A program made the position numbers and the translations under genes. A stretch of 64,000 nucleotides of DNA from positions 44,535 through 108,534 of the forward strand of contig CAISYC010000067.1 in the NCBI GenBank assembly GCA_903889565.1, written 5' to 3'. Every line of letters begins with the position of its first letter. Within the stretch, counting starts at the first letter, position 1. Of the stretch, positions 18,849 through 29,927 are shown piece after piece. This stretch comes from an uncultured beta proteobacterium (GTDB taxonomy: Bacteria > Pseudomonadota > Gammaproteobacteria > Burkholderiales > SG8-41). The notes beneath the pieces were generated by a model, which was given only the letters and a program-made list of their open reading frames with translations, ran no database searches and was not told the origin of the DNA.

Positions 18849-20009
18849 ATGATCATGAATCGATTTCCGCGGATCACCGGCATCATCGTGACCTTGCTGG
18901 CCGTGCTCGCGCTGGCGGCCTGCAGTTCGATGCCCAAAATCGAGAGCGACCGCATCGACTACAAGTCGGGCGGCGGAAAACTGCCGCCGCTCGATATTCC
19001 GCCGGATCTGACCAAGCCGAGCGTCGATGACCGCTTTGCGGTGCCCGATATCAACACACGGGGCGACGCCAATATCTCCGACTACAACAAGGATCGCACC
19101 GGTCGCACGCAGGTTGCGCGTTCGACGGTGTTGCCGCCGCAGGAGGGCGCGCGCATCGAGCGGTCGGGTTCGCAGCGCTGGCTGGTGGTCAAGGGCGATG
19201 CCGATTCGGTGTGGAACGTGACCAAGCAGTTCTGGCAGGAACTCGGTTTCATCGTCAACGTCGAACATGTCGATGCCGGCGTGATGGAGACGGACTGGGC
19301 GGAAAACCGCGCCAAGCTCGATGCCGGCGTGGTGCGCAACTTTTTGAGCAAAATGCTCGATAGCGTTTCATCGACCGCCGAGCGCGACAAGTTCCGCACG
19401 CGGCTGGAGCCGGGCAGCGAACCGGGCACGATGGAAATCTACATCAGTCATCGCGGCATGGAAGAGGTTTATACAAAATCGGCATTCGACGCCAGCACCG
19501 CGTGGCAACCGCGTCCGCCGGACCCCGATCTCGAAGCCGAAATGCTGCGGCGCCTGATGACGCGCTTCGGCGTGCAGCAGGAACGGGCCAAGACGGAGGT
19601 TGCGCAGCCGACCAAGGTGGTAATGCGCGCGACCCTGATCAAGGGCAAGGATGGAGGCGGCCAGCTTTCCGTGGATGACCAGTTCGACCGCGCGTGGCGG
19701 CGCGTCGGCCTTGCACTCGACCGCGTCGGTTTCACGGTCGAGGATCGCGATCGTTCGAAGGGGCTCTACTTCGTGCGCTATGTCGATCCCGATGTCGACA
19801 ACAATACGGCGCAGCCGAAGGGTTTCTTCGCCAAGCTGAACCCGTTCTCCAAATCGGAAAGCAAAACGCCCACCAGCGAGCTGTTCCGGATCCAGGTAAA
19901 GGACGCCGACAGCACCAGCGAAGTCAGTGTACTCAACAAGGACGGCGGCGCGGAAAAATCGGTAACTGCAAGCCGCATCCTGTCGCTGCTCTACGAGCAG
20001 TTGAAGTGA
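18849..20009 (+). CDS. bamC: outer membrane protein assembly factor BamC (lipoprotein)
   Basis: Lipobox LAALAACSS; DYKSGGGKLPPLDIPPDLTKP; directly downstream of dapA. Confidence 0.92.
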   Translation: MIMNRFPRITGIIVTLLAVLALAACSSMPKIESDRIDYKSGGGKLPPLDIPPDLTKPSVDDRFAVPDINTRGDANISDYNKDRTGRTQVARSTVLPPQEGARIERSGSQRWLVVKGDADSVWNVTKQFWQELGFIVNVEHVDAGVMETDWAENRAKLDAGVVRNFLSKMLDSVSSTAERDKFRTRLEPGSEPGTMEIYISHRGMEEVYTKSAFDASTAWQPRPPDPDLEAEMLRRLMTRFGVQQERAKTEVAQPTKVVMRATLIKGKDGGGQLSVDDQFDRAWRRVGLALDRVGFTVEDRDRSKGLYFVRYVDPDVDNNTAQPKGFFAKLNPFSKSESKTPTSELFRIQVKDADSTSEVSVLNKDGGAEKSVTASRILSLLYEQLK

Positions 20010-20031
20010 CGACGCAGGGCGCGCGCGTCTG

Positions 20032-20799
20032 ATGCGCTTTGCCTCGCTCGGCAGCGGCAGCGAAGGCAACGGTCTGCTGGTCGAAGTCAACGGCACGCGC
20101 ATTCTCGCCGACTGCGGCTTTGGTCTTGCCGACACGGTCGCGCGGCTCGCCCGCCTCGGCGTCGAGGCCGCATCGGTCAACGCCATCCTCGTTACCCACG
20201 AACACGACGATCACGTCGGCGGCGTTGCGCGGTTCGCGCGCAAGTTCGGCACGCCGGTGTGGCTGACCCACGGCACTCTGCAGGCTTCGGCCGCCAGCTT
20301 TGGCGCGCTGGAAAGGTTGCAGGTGTTCGACTGCAACAGCCGCTTTGCGATCGGCGCGATCGAAGTCGAGCCGTATACCGTGCCCCACGATGCGCGCGAG
20401 CCCGCGCAGTTCGTGTTTGGCGACGGCAGCGTGCGCGTCGGCCTGTTGACCGACGCCGGTTCGCTCACCGCGCACATGCAGGCGGTGCTTAACCGCCTGG
20501 ATGCGTTCGTGCTCGAATGCAATCACGACAGCGCCATGCTGCGCGACGGTCGTTATCCCGAACGCCTTAAGCAAAGGATCGCGGGCCGCTACGGTCATCT
20601 CTCCAACGATAGTGCGGCCGAACTGCTGGGCTCGCTCGACCGCACCCGGCTCAAGCACGTGATCGCCGCGCACCTGAGCCAGCAGAACAACCAGCCGGAA
20701 CTGGCGCGTGCGGCGCTGGCCGGCGCACTCGGCTGCGAAGAAGCATGGGTCGCGGTGGCGGACCAGGTCAACGGCTTCGACTGGCGCGAAGTGAACTGA
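20032..20799 (+). CDS. MBL-fold metallohydrolase (YycJ/WalJ-like)
   Basis: MRFASLGSGSEGNGLLVEV; HEHDDHVGG. Confidence 0.9.
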   Translation: MRFASLGSGSEGNGLLVEVNGTRILADCGFGLADTVARLARLGVEAASVNAILVTHEHDDHVGGVARFARKFGTPVWLTHGTLQASAASFGALERLQVFDCNSRFAIGAIEVEPYTVPHDAREPAQFVFGDGSVRVGLLTDAGSLTAHMQAVLNRLDAFVLECNHDSAMLRDGRYPERLKQRIAGRYGHLSNDSAAELLGSLDRTRLKHVIAAHLSQQNNQPELARAALAGALGCEEAWVAVADQVNGFDWREVN

Positions 20800-20844
20800 A
20801 GCCCGCGTCTTCGCGGACGGAACTCGGACAATGCGCGGACAATA

Positions 20845-20872
20845 AAAAAGCCGGCCCGCAGGCCGGCTTTTT
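20845..20872. terminator. bidirectional Rho-independent terminator
   Basis: AAAAAGCCGGC-CCGCAG-GCCGGCTTTTT between convergent genes. Confidence 0.9.
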
Positions 20873-20890
20873 CTCGCAGAGTGGCTTCGA

Positions 20891-21133
20891 TTACTTCTTC
20901 ATCACATCCTTGGCCATGTCCTTGGCTGCGTCAACCGCTGCACCCTTGGCGGCATCGGCCGCGCCCTTGGCTGCATCGGTCGCATCCTTGGCGGCTTCCG
21001 GTGCCGGAGCAGCCGGAGCGGGCGTCGCGGCCGGGGCCGGGGTCGGCGCGGGTGCCGGAGCGGGAGCGGGCTTTTCGCCGCAGGCGGCGAGGCCGAGTGC
21101 AAGAATGGCTGAAATCAGAAGGGTGCGTTTCAT
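20891..21133 (-). CDS. small Ala/Pro-rich lipoprotein
   Basis: Lipobox LGLAACGE, PAPA repeats and an Ala/Lys/Asp amphipathic tail. Confidence 0.75.
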   Translation of the reverse strand: MKRTLLISAILALGLAACGEKPAPAPAPAPTPAPAATPAPAAPAPEAAKDATDAAKGAADAAKGAAVDAAKDMAKDVMKK

Positions 21134-21355
21134 GTGTGATCCTCAAAAAGGTTGAAAACGAGTCATCGTGGGAAATCTGAACCTGCATCAAGCAGTAGGT
21201 TCTTTGACCGGCTGCAGTGATGAGCTGATCGGAATCGAATTTTATGCCGATTACGCGGGGAATTCCAGCGCGGAGTATGGCCGGGTGTCATCTCAGAATG
21301 ACAAAACGATTACAGACGGGCGTCCTGCAAGGTCGTTGCAAAACTTACAACAGTC

Positions 21356-21856
21356 TTACAGGCCGGTTTTGCCGGCGGTCACCGCCGGGGTCGAGGCTTG
21401 CCAGATCTCTTCGAAACGCTTGAGCAGCGATGCGGTCGCCGCGACGTCGCCGATCACCGCGGCTGCCCGCACATCGTTGTAATGAAAGCGGTGCACGAAG
21501 CGCGTGTCATCACCGATGGCAAACGGATCGTAAACGCGGTGCGCCGCCGGCAGCGTGCGGTGGATGGCGATGCCGTGACTGAACTGCCTGAGCAGCAATA
21601 ACAGCCGCGGGCAGTCGCGCACGATGTTGCCGGTTTCGTGCAGCACGATGCGCACGCGGTTCGTGCGTCGCGCGAGCAGCAGCCGGCGCAGCAGTTCGTA
21701 GCGTTGCGGCGAATTAAAGGCGCTGCTGATACGGCGATCGAACAACCGTATGGTATGCGCGGAGTGCGTGATCAACTCGTCGAGCGCATGGTCGTATTCG
21801 ACAATGCCTTCGAGTTTGCGCTCGCCCGGCATGCGCTCCGGCGGTACGGTTTCCAC
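21356..21856 (-). CDS. conserved hypothetical protein downstream of the cupin oxygenase gene
   Basis: Intact ORF 3 nt from the upstream gene; consistent operon arrangement. Confidence 0.65.
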   Translation of the reverse strand: METVPPERMPGERKLEGIVEYDHALDELITHSAHTIRLFDRRISSAFNSPQRYELLRRLLLARRTNRVRIVLHETGNIVRDCPRLLLLLRQFSHGIAIHRTLPAAHRVYDPFAIGDDTRFVHRFHYNDVRAAAVIGDVAATASLLKRFEEIWQASTPAVTAGKTGL

Positions 21857-21859
21857 GAT

Positions 21860-23026
21860 TCAGTGGCGCGCCCGCGACGCGGCGGCGCCGAGATCGAGAA
21901 AGCCGGCGCAGTACCAGTGATGCAACAGGGCGAGCGCGGTGCTGCCAGGTTTGGCGCCGGGGGCGAGCGCGCGCGCGTCGGCCAGTTGCCGCAGCACCGC
22001 GGCATCGCGCGCGACCAGAGGTGCGGTTTCGCCGTTGATGTAGATCGCGCGCCGGTCGAACAGCATGCGGGTTTTCAGCGCAAGACGGGTGCCGCGTTTT
22101 TCAAGTTGGCGCGCGAATGCAGCGGTGCTGCCGCCGTGCCGCCGCGCGAAGACGACGTTCTGCCGCGGTTCGCTCAGCATTTCGCCAATGCAACGGTCGA
22201 TATCGCGCCCGTCCCAGCGCACGGCGTCGAGCATGCGCCGCATGGTTTGCCGCATCTGCGCACCGATTTCCGCGCGGTGCCGCTGCGGTTTCAGGCCGCG
22301 ATCGCGATAGACGCCGTCTACTGCGAGATGATCGTGCAGGTAATCGAGAAAGCGCGCGGCCACTTCCTGCTGCCGCGGCGCGCGCATGCCGATCGACCAC
22401 GTCAGGCATTCGCCGACGGCGATGCCGTTGTGGGCGTACTCCGGCGGCAGGTAGAGCAGATCGCCGCTTTGCATCAAAAGGTCGCGCTGGGGACGAAAGC
22501 GCTGCAGCAGTTTCAGCGGCGCGCCGTCTTGCAGCGAGAGATCGTGCTGCGCGCTGATCTGCCAGCGCCGCGTGCCCGCGCCCTGCAGCAGAAACACGTC
22601 GTAGCTGTCGAAATGCGGGCCGACGCCGCCGCCGGGGGCGGCATAACTGACCATCACATCGTCCTGGCGTGCGTACGGTATGAAGCCGAAATCGCGTTGC
22701 AGCGCATTGGCAGCCGGCACCAGCGTTTCAACTCCGTTGACCAGCAGGGTCCATTTTTGCGCGGGCAGCTTTGAAAATGTAATGCGGCGGAACGGGCCGT
22801 GACTCACCTGCCAGCGCCTGCCGCTGCCGACGATCAGGCGCGATTCGACATCGTCGCGGCAGGCGAGGTTGATCAGGTCGTCGCGCGACAGCGCTTGCGC
22901 GAGTTGCGGCGCCACCCCGCGCAGCACGCACGGCTTGCGCTGCCAGTGCTCGCGCAGAAAACGCGTGATGCCGTACTCTTCGAGCGGGTTTTTCTTCATG
23001 ATTCGATTATAACTTCCTGATTCCAC
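21860..23026 (-). CDS. cupin-like ribosomal protein oxygenase (YcfD/RoxA-like)
   Basis: JmjC/cupin motif GGGVGPHFDSYDVFLLQGAGTRRWQI; QSGDLLYLPPEYAHNGIA. Confidence 0.88.
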   Translation of the reverse strand: MESGSYNRIMKKNPLEEYGITRFLREHWQRKPCVLRGVAPQLAQALSRDDLINLACRDDVESRLIVGSGRRWQVSHGPFRRITFSKLPAQKWTLLVNGVETLVPAANALQRDFGFIPYARQDDVMVSYAAPGGGVGPHFDSYDVFLLQGAGTRRWQISAQHDLSLQDGAPLKLLQRFRPQRDLLMQSGDLLYLPPEYAHNGIAVGECLTWSIGMRAPRQQEVAARFLDYLHDHLAVDGVYRDRGLKPQRHRAEIGAQMRQTMRRMLDAVRWDGRDIDRCIGEMLSEPRQNVVFARRHGGSTAAFARQLEKRGTRLALKTRMLFDRRAIYINGETAPLVARDAAVLRQLADARALAPGAKPGSTALALLHHWYCAGFLDLGAAASRARH

Positions 23027-23144
23027 GACGCGCTCGCCGCTGCTGCCGACGCGTGTTCACGGTGCGCACCGTGCGCGCCATTGTGCCGGCGGAATCCTTT
23101 GTTACAATCGGCCGACCGCGTTTAAAAATGTTGCGGGGACGCCT

Positions 23145-23621
23145 ATGTTGCAGGTGGGGCAAGCGGCGCCGGTTTTTGATCTGCCGGATGCCGACATGGA
23201 ACTGGTGAGTCTTGCGACGTATCGCAAGCGCCGCAATGTTGTCCTGTATTTTTATCCGCGCGACGACACGCCCGGTTGCACCATGGAATCGATCGACTTC
23301 AGCGATTTGCACGACGATTTCGAGCGCCAGCAGACCGAGGTTCTCGGCATCAGCATGGACGACTGGATGAGGCACGGCGAGTTTCGCGACAAATACGGCC
23401 TCGCGGTGCGGCTGCTGTCGGACGTCGAGGGCGAGGTCTGCGGCAACTATGGCGTGTTGCAGGAAAAGGAGAGGGACGGCGTGCGCAGAACCTGCATACA
23501 GCGCGCGACCTTTCTGGTGAACAAGGATGGCGTGATTGCGCAGGCGTGGTATGACGTCAAACCGCGCGGACATGCAGCGGACGTTTTGAAAACCATAAGG
23601 AGCATCGGCAAATGCAAGTAG
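23145..23621 (+). CDS. peroxiredoxin (AhpC/TSA, BCP-like)
   Basis: VVLYFYPRDDTPGCTMESIDFSDL. Confidence 0.92.
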   Translation: MLQVGQAAPVFDLPDADMELVSLATYRKRRNVVLYFYPRDDTPGCTMESIDFSDLHDDFERQQTEVLGISMDDWMRHGEFRDKYGLAVRLLSDVEGEVCGNYGVLQEKERDGVRRTCIQRATFLVNKDGVIAQAWYDVKPRGHAADVLKTIRSIGKCK

Positions 23622-24115
23622 CACAGGACACCGTCGTCACGCTGAAATACGAATTGCGCAACTCCGAGGGCGAAGTGCTCGAGCAGGCCGACGAGCCGCT
23701 CGAATATCTGCACGGCGGGCATCAGGGCATGTTCCCGCGCATTGAAGAGGCGCTGACCGGCAAGGCCGCCGGCGAATCGCTCGAGGTTTATCTGCAGCCG
23801 GTCGATGCCTTCGGCGAATACGACGACACGCTGGTGCAGATCGAACCGCGAGAAAAATTTCCCAAGGACCTTGAAGTCGGCATGCGCTTCGAGGGCGGCG
23901 CCGAGGACGGCGACGGCACCGTGGTCTACACGGTGACCGACATCGCCGACGGCAAGGTGGTGGTCGATGGTAATCATCCGCTGGCCGGCATGGCGCTGCG
24001 CTTTTTGTGCACGGTCGAGAGCGTGCGCGCGGCGACCGAAGAAGAACTCGAGCACGGTCATGTGCACGGCGCGCACGGACATGGTCATGACCATGGTCAC
24101 GACCACGGCCATTAA
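23612..24115 (+). CDS. slyD: FKBP-type peptidyl-prolyl isomerase (SlyD-like) with His-rich tail
   Basis: Insert-in-flap FKBP sequence; C-terminal EHGHVHGAHGHGHDHGHDHGH. Confidence 0.9.
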   Translation: MQVAQDTVVTLKYELRNSEGEVLEQADEPLEYLHGGHQGMFPRIEEALTGKAAGESLEVYLQPVDAFGEYDDTLVQIEPREKFPKDLEVGMRFEGGAEDGDGTVVYTVTDIADGKVVVDGNHPLAGMALRFLCTVESVRAATEEELEHGHVHGAHGHGHDHGHDHGH

Positions 24116-24122
24116 ATGCTGA

Positions 24123-25028
24123 TCAGCGCCCCGGGCTGATGACGAAGCGGACGCGCGCGCCGGCGTCAATGACGTTGACGCGCAGCCAGTTGACCTGCGG
24201 GCTGCCGAACACTTCGGCGCGCGTGAAGTTGGCCAGCGTCTTTCCATTGCGCGGGTCCCTCAGCGGCTGATCGACGCGGTAGATGTGGGTGTCGCCGTGG
24301 CCGAGCAGCACTTCGCCGGCAAAGGTCGCCGTTTCCCGCGCAAGCGCGTCGAGCAGCGATTGGTAACCCCGCCGCGGATTGCCTGAACGCAGAAAAGGGC
24401 TCGCCTGCATCAGCACGACCACGCCGCGCGCGCCCTGCTCGCGGGCGCGCGCGAACGACTGTTGCAGCCAGGCCAGCGCGGCGGCAGTGCGCGCGGCCGA
24501 TTCTTCCGGCAGGCGCGCGTTGTTGTCGCCGCCGGGCATGTTCAGCGCGATAAACCAGATGCCGTCATGCTGCCAGCGCAGATGTTCGGGATAAACGGGG
24601 GCGGTCGCGTCGTCGCTCTGGCGCGTCAGCGCGATCGGGTTGCGGCCGAGACTCACGGTGCCGCTGAAAAAATAGCGGCGCAGCGCAGCCAGCCGTTCGA
24701 GCGGATCGTAACGTCCGGCCAGCAGGCGGTGACAGTCGGTCCATTCGTTGTCGCCCGGGATATAGATGAATGCGTGTTGCGAATCGGCGAACAGCGCGAG
24801 GCGCTGTTCGAACACCGCATTGCCGCAGGAGGTCCAGCCATCCTTGAAGTCGCCGACATGCACGACGAAGGCGACGTTCTCGCGGTCGATCTCGCGCAGC
24901 ATCGCGGTGAAAGAAGTTTCCTCGCTCGCGCCGTACGGCGTGTCGCCGAGCAGTGCAAAGCTGAAGTCGGCGCGCGCGCCGCTGCAGAAGAGCAGCGCGA
25001 GTGCGGCGAGCAGGGCGCGTGTTTTCAC
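24123..25028 (-). CDS. secreted metallophosphoesterase
   Basis: Signal peptide; [24 protein letters not shown] metallophosphoesterase motifs. Confidence 0.8.
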   Translation of the reverse strand: MKTRALLAALALLFCSGARADFSFALLGDTPYGASEETSFTAMLREIDRENVAFVVHVGDFKDGWTSCGNAVFEQRLALFADSQHAFIYIPGDNEWTDCHRLLAGRYDPLERLAALRRYFFSGTVSLGRNPIALTRQSDDATAPVYPEHLRWQHDGIWFIALNMPGGDNNARLPEESAARTAAALAWLQQSFARAREQGARGVVVLMQASPFLRSGNPRRGYQSLLDALARETATFAGEVLLGHGDTHIYRVDQPLRDPRNGKTLANFTRAEVFGSPQVNWLRVNVIDAGARVRFVISPGR

Positions 25029-27631
25029 GCGTCGAGCAGTTTGCGGATTTCGTAGAGCGCGTCGAGCGCCTGCTTGGGTGTCAGCGCATCGGGATCGAGC
25101 GCATGCAACCTGTCCAGCAGTGCCGGATCGAATGCCGGCTCCGGCGGCGCGACGGGCGCGGCGAACAAGTCGGGCTGGCGGCTGTGCGCGGCACTCGCCG
25201 CCTCGAGTTCGAACAGATGTTTTTTCGCCGCGCGCACCACCGCCGCCGGAATGCCGGCGAGTTGCGCGACCTGCAGGCCGTAGCTCTGGTTGGCGGGGCC
25301 TTCTTCGACGCTGTGCAAAAAGACGATGCGATCCTTGTGCTCGACCGCGTCGAGATGCACATTCACCGCCTGTTTGAAATCCTGCGCGAGGCGCGTCAAT
25401 TCAAAGTAGTGCGTCGCAAACAAGGTCAGGCTCTTGTTGACCTCCAGCAACTGGCGCGCGATTGCCCACGCGAGTGCGAGGCCGTCGAAGGTCGAGGTGC
25501 CGCGACCGATCTCGTCCATCAGCACGAGGCTCGCCGGTCCGGCGTGATGCAGGATGTAGGCCGCCTCGGTCATTTCGACCATGAAAGTCGAACGCCCGCC
25601 GGCGAGATCGTCGGCGGCGCCGATGCGCGTGAAAATGCGGTCGAGCGCGCCGATGCTGGCGCGTTTGGCCGGCACGAACGAGCCGCAGTGCGCGAGCAGC
25701 GCAATCAACGAAACCTGCCGCATGTAAGTCGATTTGCCGCCCATGTTGGGGCCGGTGACCAGCAGCATCTGGCGCGCCGCCGAGAGTTGCGTGTCGTTGG
25801 CGACGAACTGATCGATCTGCTGCTCGACTACCGGATGGCGGCCGCCTTCGATGTCAATCACGGGTGCTGCGACCAGTTCCGGTTCGCACAGTGACAATGT
25901 CTGCGCGCGCTCGGCAAAAGTCGTCAGCAGATCGATTTCAGCGAGTGCGCCGGCGACGCGCTGCAGCGCCGGGATTTCCGGCGCCAGCGTGTCGAGCAGT
26001 TGATCGTAGAGCAGCTTCTCCCGCGCGAGCGCGCGATCCTGCGCCGAGAGCGCCTTGTCTTCGAAGGTTTTAAGCTCCGGCGTGATGTAGCGCTCGGCGT
26101 TCTTCAGTGTCTGGCGCCGGCGGTAATCGTCGGGCACCTTTTCCGATTGCGCGCGCGTGACCTCGATATAAAAGCCGTGCACGCGGTTGTACTCGACCTT
26201 GAGGTTGGCGATGCCGCTGCGTGCGCGTTCGCGCGCCTCGAGATCGAGCAGGAACTGTCCGCAGTTGTTCTGGATGCCGCGCAGTTCGTCCAGATCCGCG
26301 TCGTAGCCGTCGTTGATGACGCCGCCTTCGCGGATCAGCGCGGCGGGTTCGTCGAGGATCGCGCGTGTCAGCAGTGTATGCACGGCATCGAGCGGGCGCG
26401 CCTCGCGTGCGAGTTCCTGCAGGCGCGGGCTGCCCAGCCGCGCCAGCTGCGCGCTCACTTCGGGCAGCAGTGTCAGCGTATTGCGCAGCCCGGAGAGGTC
26501 GCGCGGGCGCGCGCTTTTCAGTGCGATGCGCGCGGTGATGCGCTCGACGTCGGCGCAGGCCTTGAGCAGGCCGCGCAGGGCGCTGGCGGCGAAGTCGCCG
26601 TCGCCGGCGAGCAGGCCGACTGCGTTTAATCGCAGGCGCGACGGCTGGTGATCGCGCAGCGGATGATGCAGCGTGTGACGCAGTAGCCGGCTGCCCATGC
26701 CGGTGGCGCAGGTGTCGAACAGACTCAGCAGCGTCGGCGCCGTCTCGCCGCGGATGGTTTCGGAGATTTCGAGATTGCGCCGTGTGGCCGGGTCGATGCC
26801 GATATAGGTGTCAGCGTCCTCGACCGCAAGAGCGGTGACATGCGCGATTGCATTGCCCTGGGTCGCGCGCGCGTATTCGATCAGCGCGCCGGCGGCGCAC
26901 ACGGCGGCGGGCAGGCGCTCGAGGCCGAAGGCGGTGAGATCGTGCGTGTTGAACTGGCGCGTCAGCGCGCGGCGCGCGGTCTCGATGTCGAATTGCCACG
27001 CCGGCAGCCGCTTGACCGCGAAGCCGGCGTTATCCGGCAGCGTAACCGGCGCGCTCTCGTCAATCAGTATCTCGGCCGGGCGCAGGCGTTCGAGTTCGCC
27101 GGCAAGCAGCGCGCGCGTGGTGACGGCGGCGCGCATGCGGCCGGCGGCGAGCGCGAGCCAGGCCATGCCGATTTCATTTTTGTCCTGCCACAGCGCGAGC
27201 AACACGTTGTCGCGTTTGTCGTCGAGCAGCGCGGCGTCGGTCAGCGTGCCCGGCGTGACGATGCGCGTGACCTTGCGCTCGACCGGACCTTTTGAGGTGT
27301 TCGGATCGCCGATCTGTTCGCACACCGCAACCGATTCGCCGAGCTTGACCAGTTTGGACAGATACTGCTCGACCGAATGATGCGGCACGCCGGCCATCTT
27401 GATCGGCGCTCCCCCGGAGGCGCCGCGCGAGGTCAGCGTGATGTCCAGGAGGCGCGCCGCTTTTTCCGCGTCGGCGTGAAACAGCTCGTAAAAATCCCCC
27501 ATGCGATAGAACAGCAGCATGTCGGGGTGCTCGGCCTTGATGCGCAAGTACTGCTGCATCATCGGCGTATGGTTGCTGAAACTGGGGTCGTTCAAGCTTT
27601 TCTCTTCTTTGGCAAAACCGCGGGTAACCAC
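25025..27631 (-). CDS. mutS: DNA mismatch repair protein MutS
   Basis: [55 protein letters not shown]. Confidence 0.98.
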   Translation of the reverse strand: MVTRGFAKEEKSLNDPSFSNHTPMMQQYLRIKAEHPDMLLFYRMGDFYELFHADAEKAARLLDITLTSRGASGGAPIKMAGVPHHSVEQYLSKLVKLGESVAVCEQIGDPNTSKGPVERKVTRIVTPGTLTDAALLDDKRDNVLLALWQDKNEIGMAWLALAAGRMRAAVTTRALLAGELERLRPAEILIDESAPVTLPDNAGFAVKRLPAWQFDIETARRALTRQFNTHDLTAFGLERLPAAVCAAGALIEYARATQGNAIAHVTALAVEDADTYIGIDPATRRNLEISETIRGETAPTLLSLFDTCATGMGSRLLRHTLHHPLRDHQPSRLRLNAVGLLAGDGDFAASALRGLLKACADVERITARIALKSARPRDLSGLRNTLTLLPEVSAQLARLGSPRLQELAREARPLDAVHTLLTRAILDEPAALIREGGVINDGYDADLDELRGIQNNCGQFLLDLEARERARSGIANLKVEYNRVHGFYIEVTRAQSEKVPDDYRRRQTLKNAERYITPELKTFEDKALSAQDRALAREKLLYDQLLDTLAPEIPALQRVAGALAEIDLLTTFAERAQTLSLCEPELVAAPVIDIEGGRHPVVEQQIDQFVANDTQLSAARQMLLVTGPNMGGKSTYMRQVSLIALLAHCGSFVPAKRASIGALDRIFTRIGAADDLAGGRSTFMVEMTEAAYILHHAGPASLVLMDEIGRGTSTFDGLALAWAIARQLLEVNKSLTLFATHYFELTRLAQDFKQAVNVHLDAVEHKDRIVFLHSVEEGPANQSYGLQVAQLAGIPAAVVRAAKKHLFELEAASAAHSRQPDLFAAPVAPPEPAFDPALLDRLHALDPDALTPKQALDALYEIRKLLDA

Positions 27632-27753
27632 TTGTACGGATGGCGCTTATTGCAAATTCTGGTCGCCGCTTGATGGCTGAACTCGTCCAGTCTTGTCCAG
27701 CCTTGTCAGTCGGTTTGGTGTAGGTGGCGGTATAGGTCTACGCTGCAATCACA

Positions 27754-28995
27754 ATGAAGAAACCGCCGCCCATGCTCACCCCTCGCATTATCGCCGACCT
27801 GCGTTCGGGAGACGAGTGCGCTGATCCCGATCACCCGGGTTTGAGGGTGCGCCGGACGAATGCCGCACGGGTGTTTTTCTACCGCTACCGGGCTAGCGAT
27901 GGCGCGCTGCGCGAGATCAAGCTCGGCGAGTTCGGTCCCATGACGCTCGCGGAAGCACGCAAGGCGCTGGGACGCTTGAAGCTCGAACGCGAGCGCGGGT
28001 TCGACCCACAATTGGAGAAGCAGCAGGCACGCGCGGAAGCGCGGCGCCAGCGCGAAGCCGAGAAACTCGCACGCTATACGGTGGAGAAAATGGTCGAGGA
28101 CTACATCGCTGAGCGCCTGAGCAAACAGAAGCGCGGCGATGAGGGAGCCCGGCTGCTGCGTCGCGAACTGCTTTCCATGCTCGGCGATCGCCCTGCGGCG
28201 GCGGTGACACGGCGCGAGCTGCAGGACGAAGTGATCCGGCCCATGCTGAATCGCGCCCCACGGTGCGGCACTTACCTGCTTGGCCGCATTCGATGCGCGT
28301 ATACCCACGCGGCAGAACAGGGGCGTCTTCCCGACGACTTCGTGTTTCCGACGCTGGGCATCAAAGGCGCGCCTCAGGTGCGCAGAAAGCGCGCCTTTAG
28401 CGACAGCGAACTCGCGACGTTCGTGCGATGGCTGCCGCACAGTCCCTACAGCCGCACCGTGCGGGACGCGCTGGCGCTGGTGCTCTTCACCGGCTGCCGG
28501 TCGGGTGAAGTGGTGGCCGCGTTATGGCGCGACATCGACCTGGAGCGCGCGGTATGGACGATTCGCGAAACGAAAAACGGCGAGCCGCACGACGTCATGC
28601 TATCCCGTCAAGCGATCGATCTGCTGAAGGTTCGCAGGGCGCTGCACGAGGTCTTTGTGTTTCCGTCACCGATGGACGGATACCACATCGCTCAGAAAGC
28701 GCTCGGCCTTGCACAATACGAGGCACGCAAGGTGAAGGAGGGCAAGCCGCCCGCCGATCCGATTGAGCTGCCGTGGACGGTTCATGATTTGCGCCGCACG
28801 GCGGCCACGGGCATGGCGAAGCTCGGCTGCCCGCGCGTAGTGCAGGACCGCATCCTCAATCATGTCGATGGTTCGGTAAGCGCCATCTATGATCGGCATC
28901 GCTATGACGGCGAGGCGCGGGTATGGCTGCAGAAGTGGGCGGACTATCTTGAGGCGCTGACCGCAAACAAAGTCGTGTCTTTGCGCGCCGCGTGA
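27754..28995 (+). CDS. site-specific tyrosine recombinase (integrase with Arm-DNA-binding domain)
   Basis: GCRSGEV, HDLRRTAATGMAKLG catalytic motifs; KLGEFGPMTLAEARK N-terminal domain. Confidence 0.92.
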   Translation: MKKPPPMLTPRIIADLRSGDECADPDHPGLRVRRTNAARVFFYRYRASDGALREIKLGEFGPMTLAEARKALGRLKLERERGFDPQLEKQQARAEARRQREAEKLARYTVEKMVEDYIAERLSKQKRGDEGARLLRRELLSMLGDRPAAAVTRRELQDEVIRPMLNRAPRCGTYLLGRIRCAYTHAAEQGRLPDDFVFPTLGIKGAPQVRRKRAFSDSELATFVRWLPHSPYSRTVRDALALVLFTGCRSGEVVAALWRDIDLERAVWTIRETKNGEPHDVMLSRQAIDLLKVRRALHEVFVFPSPMDGYHIAQKALGLAQYEARKVKEGKPPADPIELPWTVHDLRRTAATGMAKLGCPRVVQDRILNHVDGSVSAIYDRHRYDGEARVWLQKWADYLEALTANKVVSLRAA

Positions 28996-29068
28996 TTTTC
29001 TCAATGCAGAACCGCGGCGGTGCCTTGGTTTTCCCTGAACAGGTACGACGGCTTGCAGCAGGCGCCGG

Positions 29069-29200
29069 TGATTAGATATAGTTCAAAAATTACAATGAAA
29101 TGAGAATATTTACTGATTATCTAATCAAGGCGCCTGCGGTTGATTAGAAAGTGATGTAATATTCACCCTATATGGGAACTTTCAGACATTCTCTAATCAA
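29069..29200. promoter_or_regulatory. candidate AbiEi operator: four copies of the TCTAATCAA half-site
   Basis: TGATTAGA 29069-29076; perfect inverted pair TCTAATCAA 29120-29128 / TTGATTAGA 29140-29148; further copy 29192-29200 inside the start of the ORF. Confidence 0.65.
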
Positions 29201-29927
29201 GCAACTCCAGACCAGCTTTCCACGCGGCACGCCATTCGACGTGGGCGCGCTCGCGCGCTTGGGCGTCTCCACGAAGCTGGCAGCCCACTACGCCGGGACG
29301 GGTTGGCTGGTCCGGCTCGGGCAGGGCGTGTACGCCTTTCCTGCCGACGAACTGAGCGCGCACGGAACGATCAAGTTCCTTCAAACCCGCGTCGCCGGCC
29401 TACACGTCGCAGGCAAGAGCGCACTCGCCATGCAGGGCGTGCGCCACAATCTGGCCGCGCGCGAGCAGTGGGTGCTCTGGGGCGATGTACGCTTCGCGCT
29501 GCCGAAATGGTTTACGACACGCTTTCCCGCGCGTTACGTCTCGGCTCGGTTGTTCGATTGGCCGGATGAGGCGTTGGCCGCAAAGAGCCTGACTACGCCA
29601 CCCGGCGCGACCGAGGGCTTGCGCGTGTCGGTGCCCGAGCGCGCACTGCTCGAGTTGCTGTACGACGTGGGCACCCATCAAGGCCTCGAAGAAGCGCGCA
29701 ACCTGTTCGAGGGCTTGAGCAGTCCGCGCAAGGAAATGCTGGGCCGCCTGCTTGCCTGTTGCACTAGCGTCAAGACAGTGCGCCTCTTCCTGACCTGGGC
29801 GCGCGAGACGAAGGTGGTGGATGTCGCGGCCATCCAGCAGCAGTACACGTTGCCGGTCGGCAGCGACAAGCGCTGGATGACCCGCCTGAAAGACGGCACC
29901 TTGCTGAGCCTGAAACCGCATGGATAA
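29172..29927 (+). CDS. abiEi: AbiEi-like type IV antitoxin / autorepressor
   Basis: N-terminal winged-helix-like region, LVRLGQGVYAFP, immediately upstream of and overlapping AbiEii. Confidence 0.85.
   Translation: MGTFRHSLIKQLQTSFPRGTPFDVGALARLGVSTKLAAHYAGTGWLVRLGQGVYAFPADELSAHGTIKFLQTRVAGLHVAGKSALAMQGVRHNLAAREQWVLWGDVRFALPKWFTTRFPARYVSARLFDWPDEALAAKSLTTPPGATEGLRVSVPERALLELLYDVGTHQGLEEARNLFEGLSSPRKEMLGRLLACCTSVKTVRLFLTWARETKVVDVAAIQQQYTLPVGSDKRWMTRLKDGTLLSLKPHG

Noticed and set aside
21638-22774. 378-aa plus-strand ORF opposite the cupin oxygenase
   Set aside because: Antisense frame; the minus strand encodes the JmjC/cupin motifs.
24054-24115. His/Gly/Asp repeat at the end of slyD as a novel metal-binding element
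   Set aside because: His-rich C-terminal tails are an established SlyD feature.
25001-25894. Plus-strand ORFs across mutS
   Set aside because: Shadow frames of mutS.
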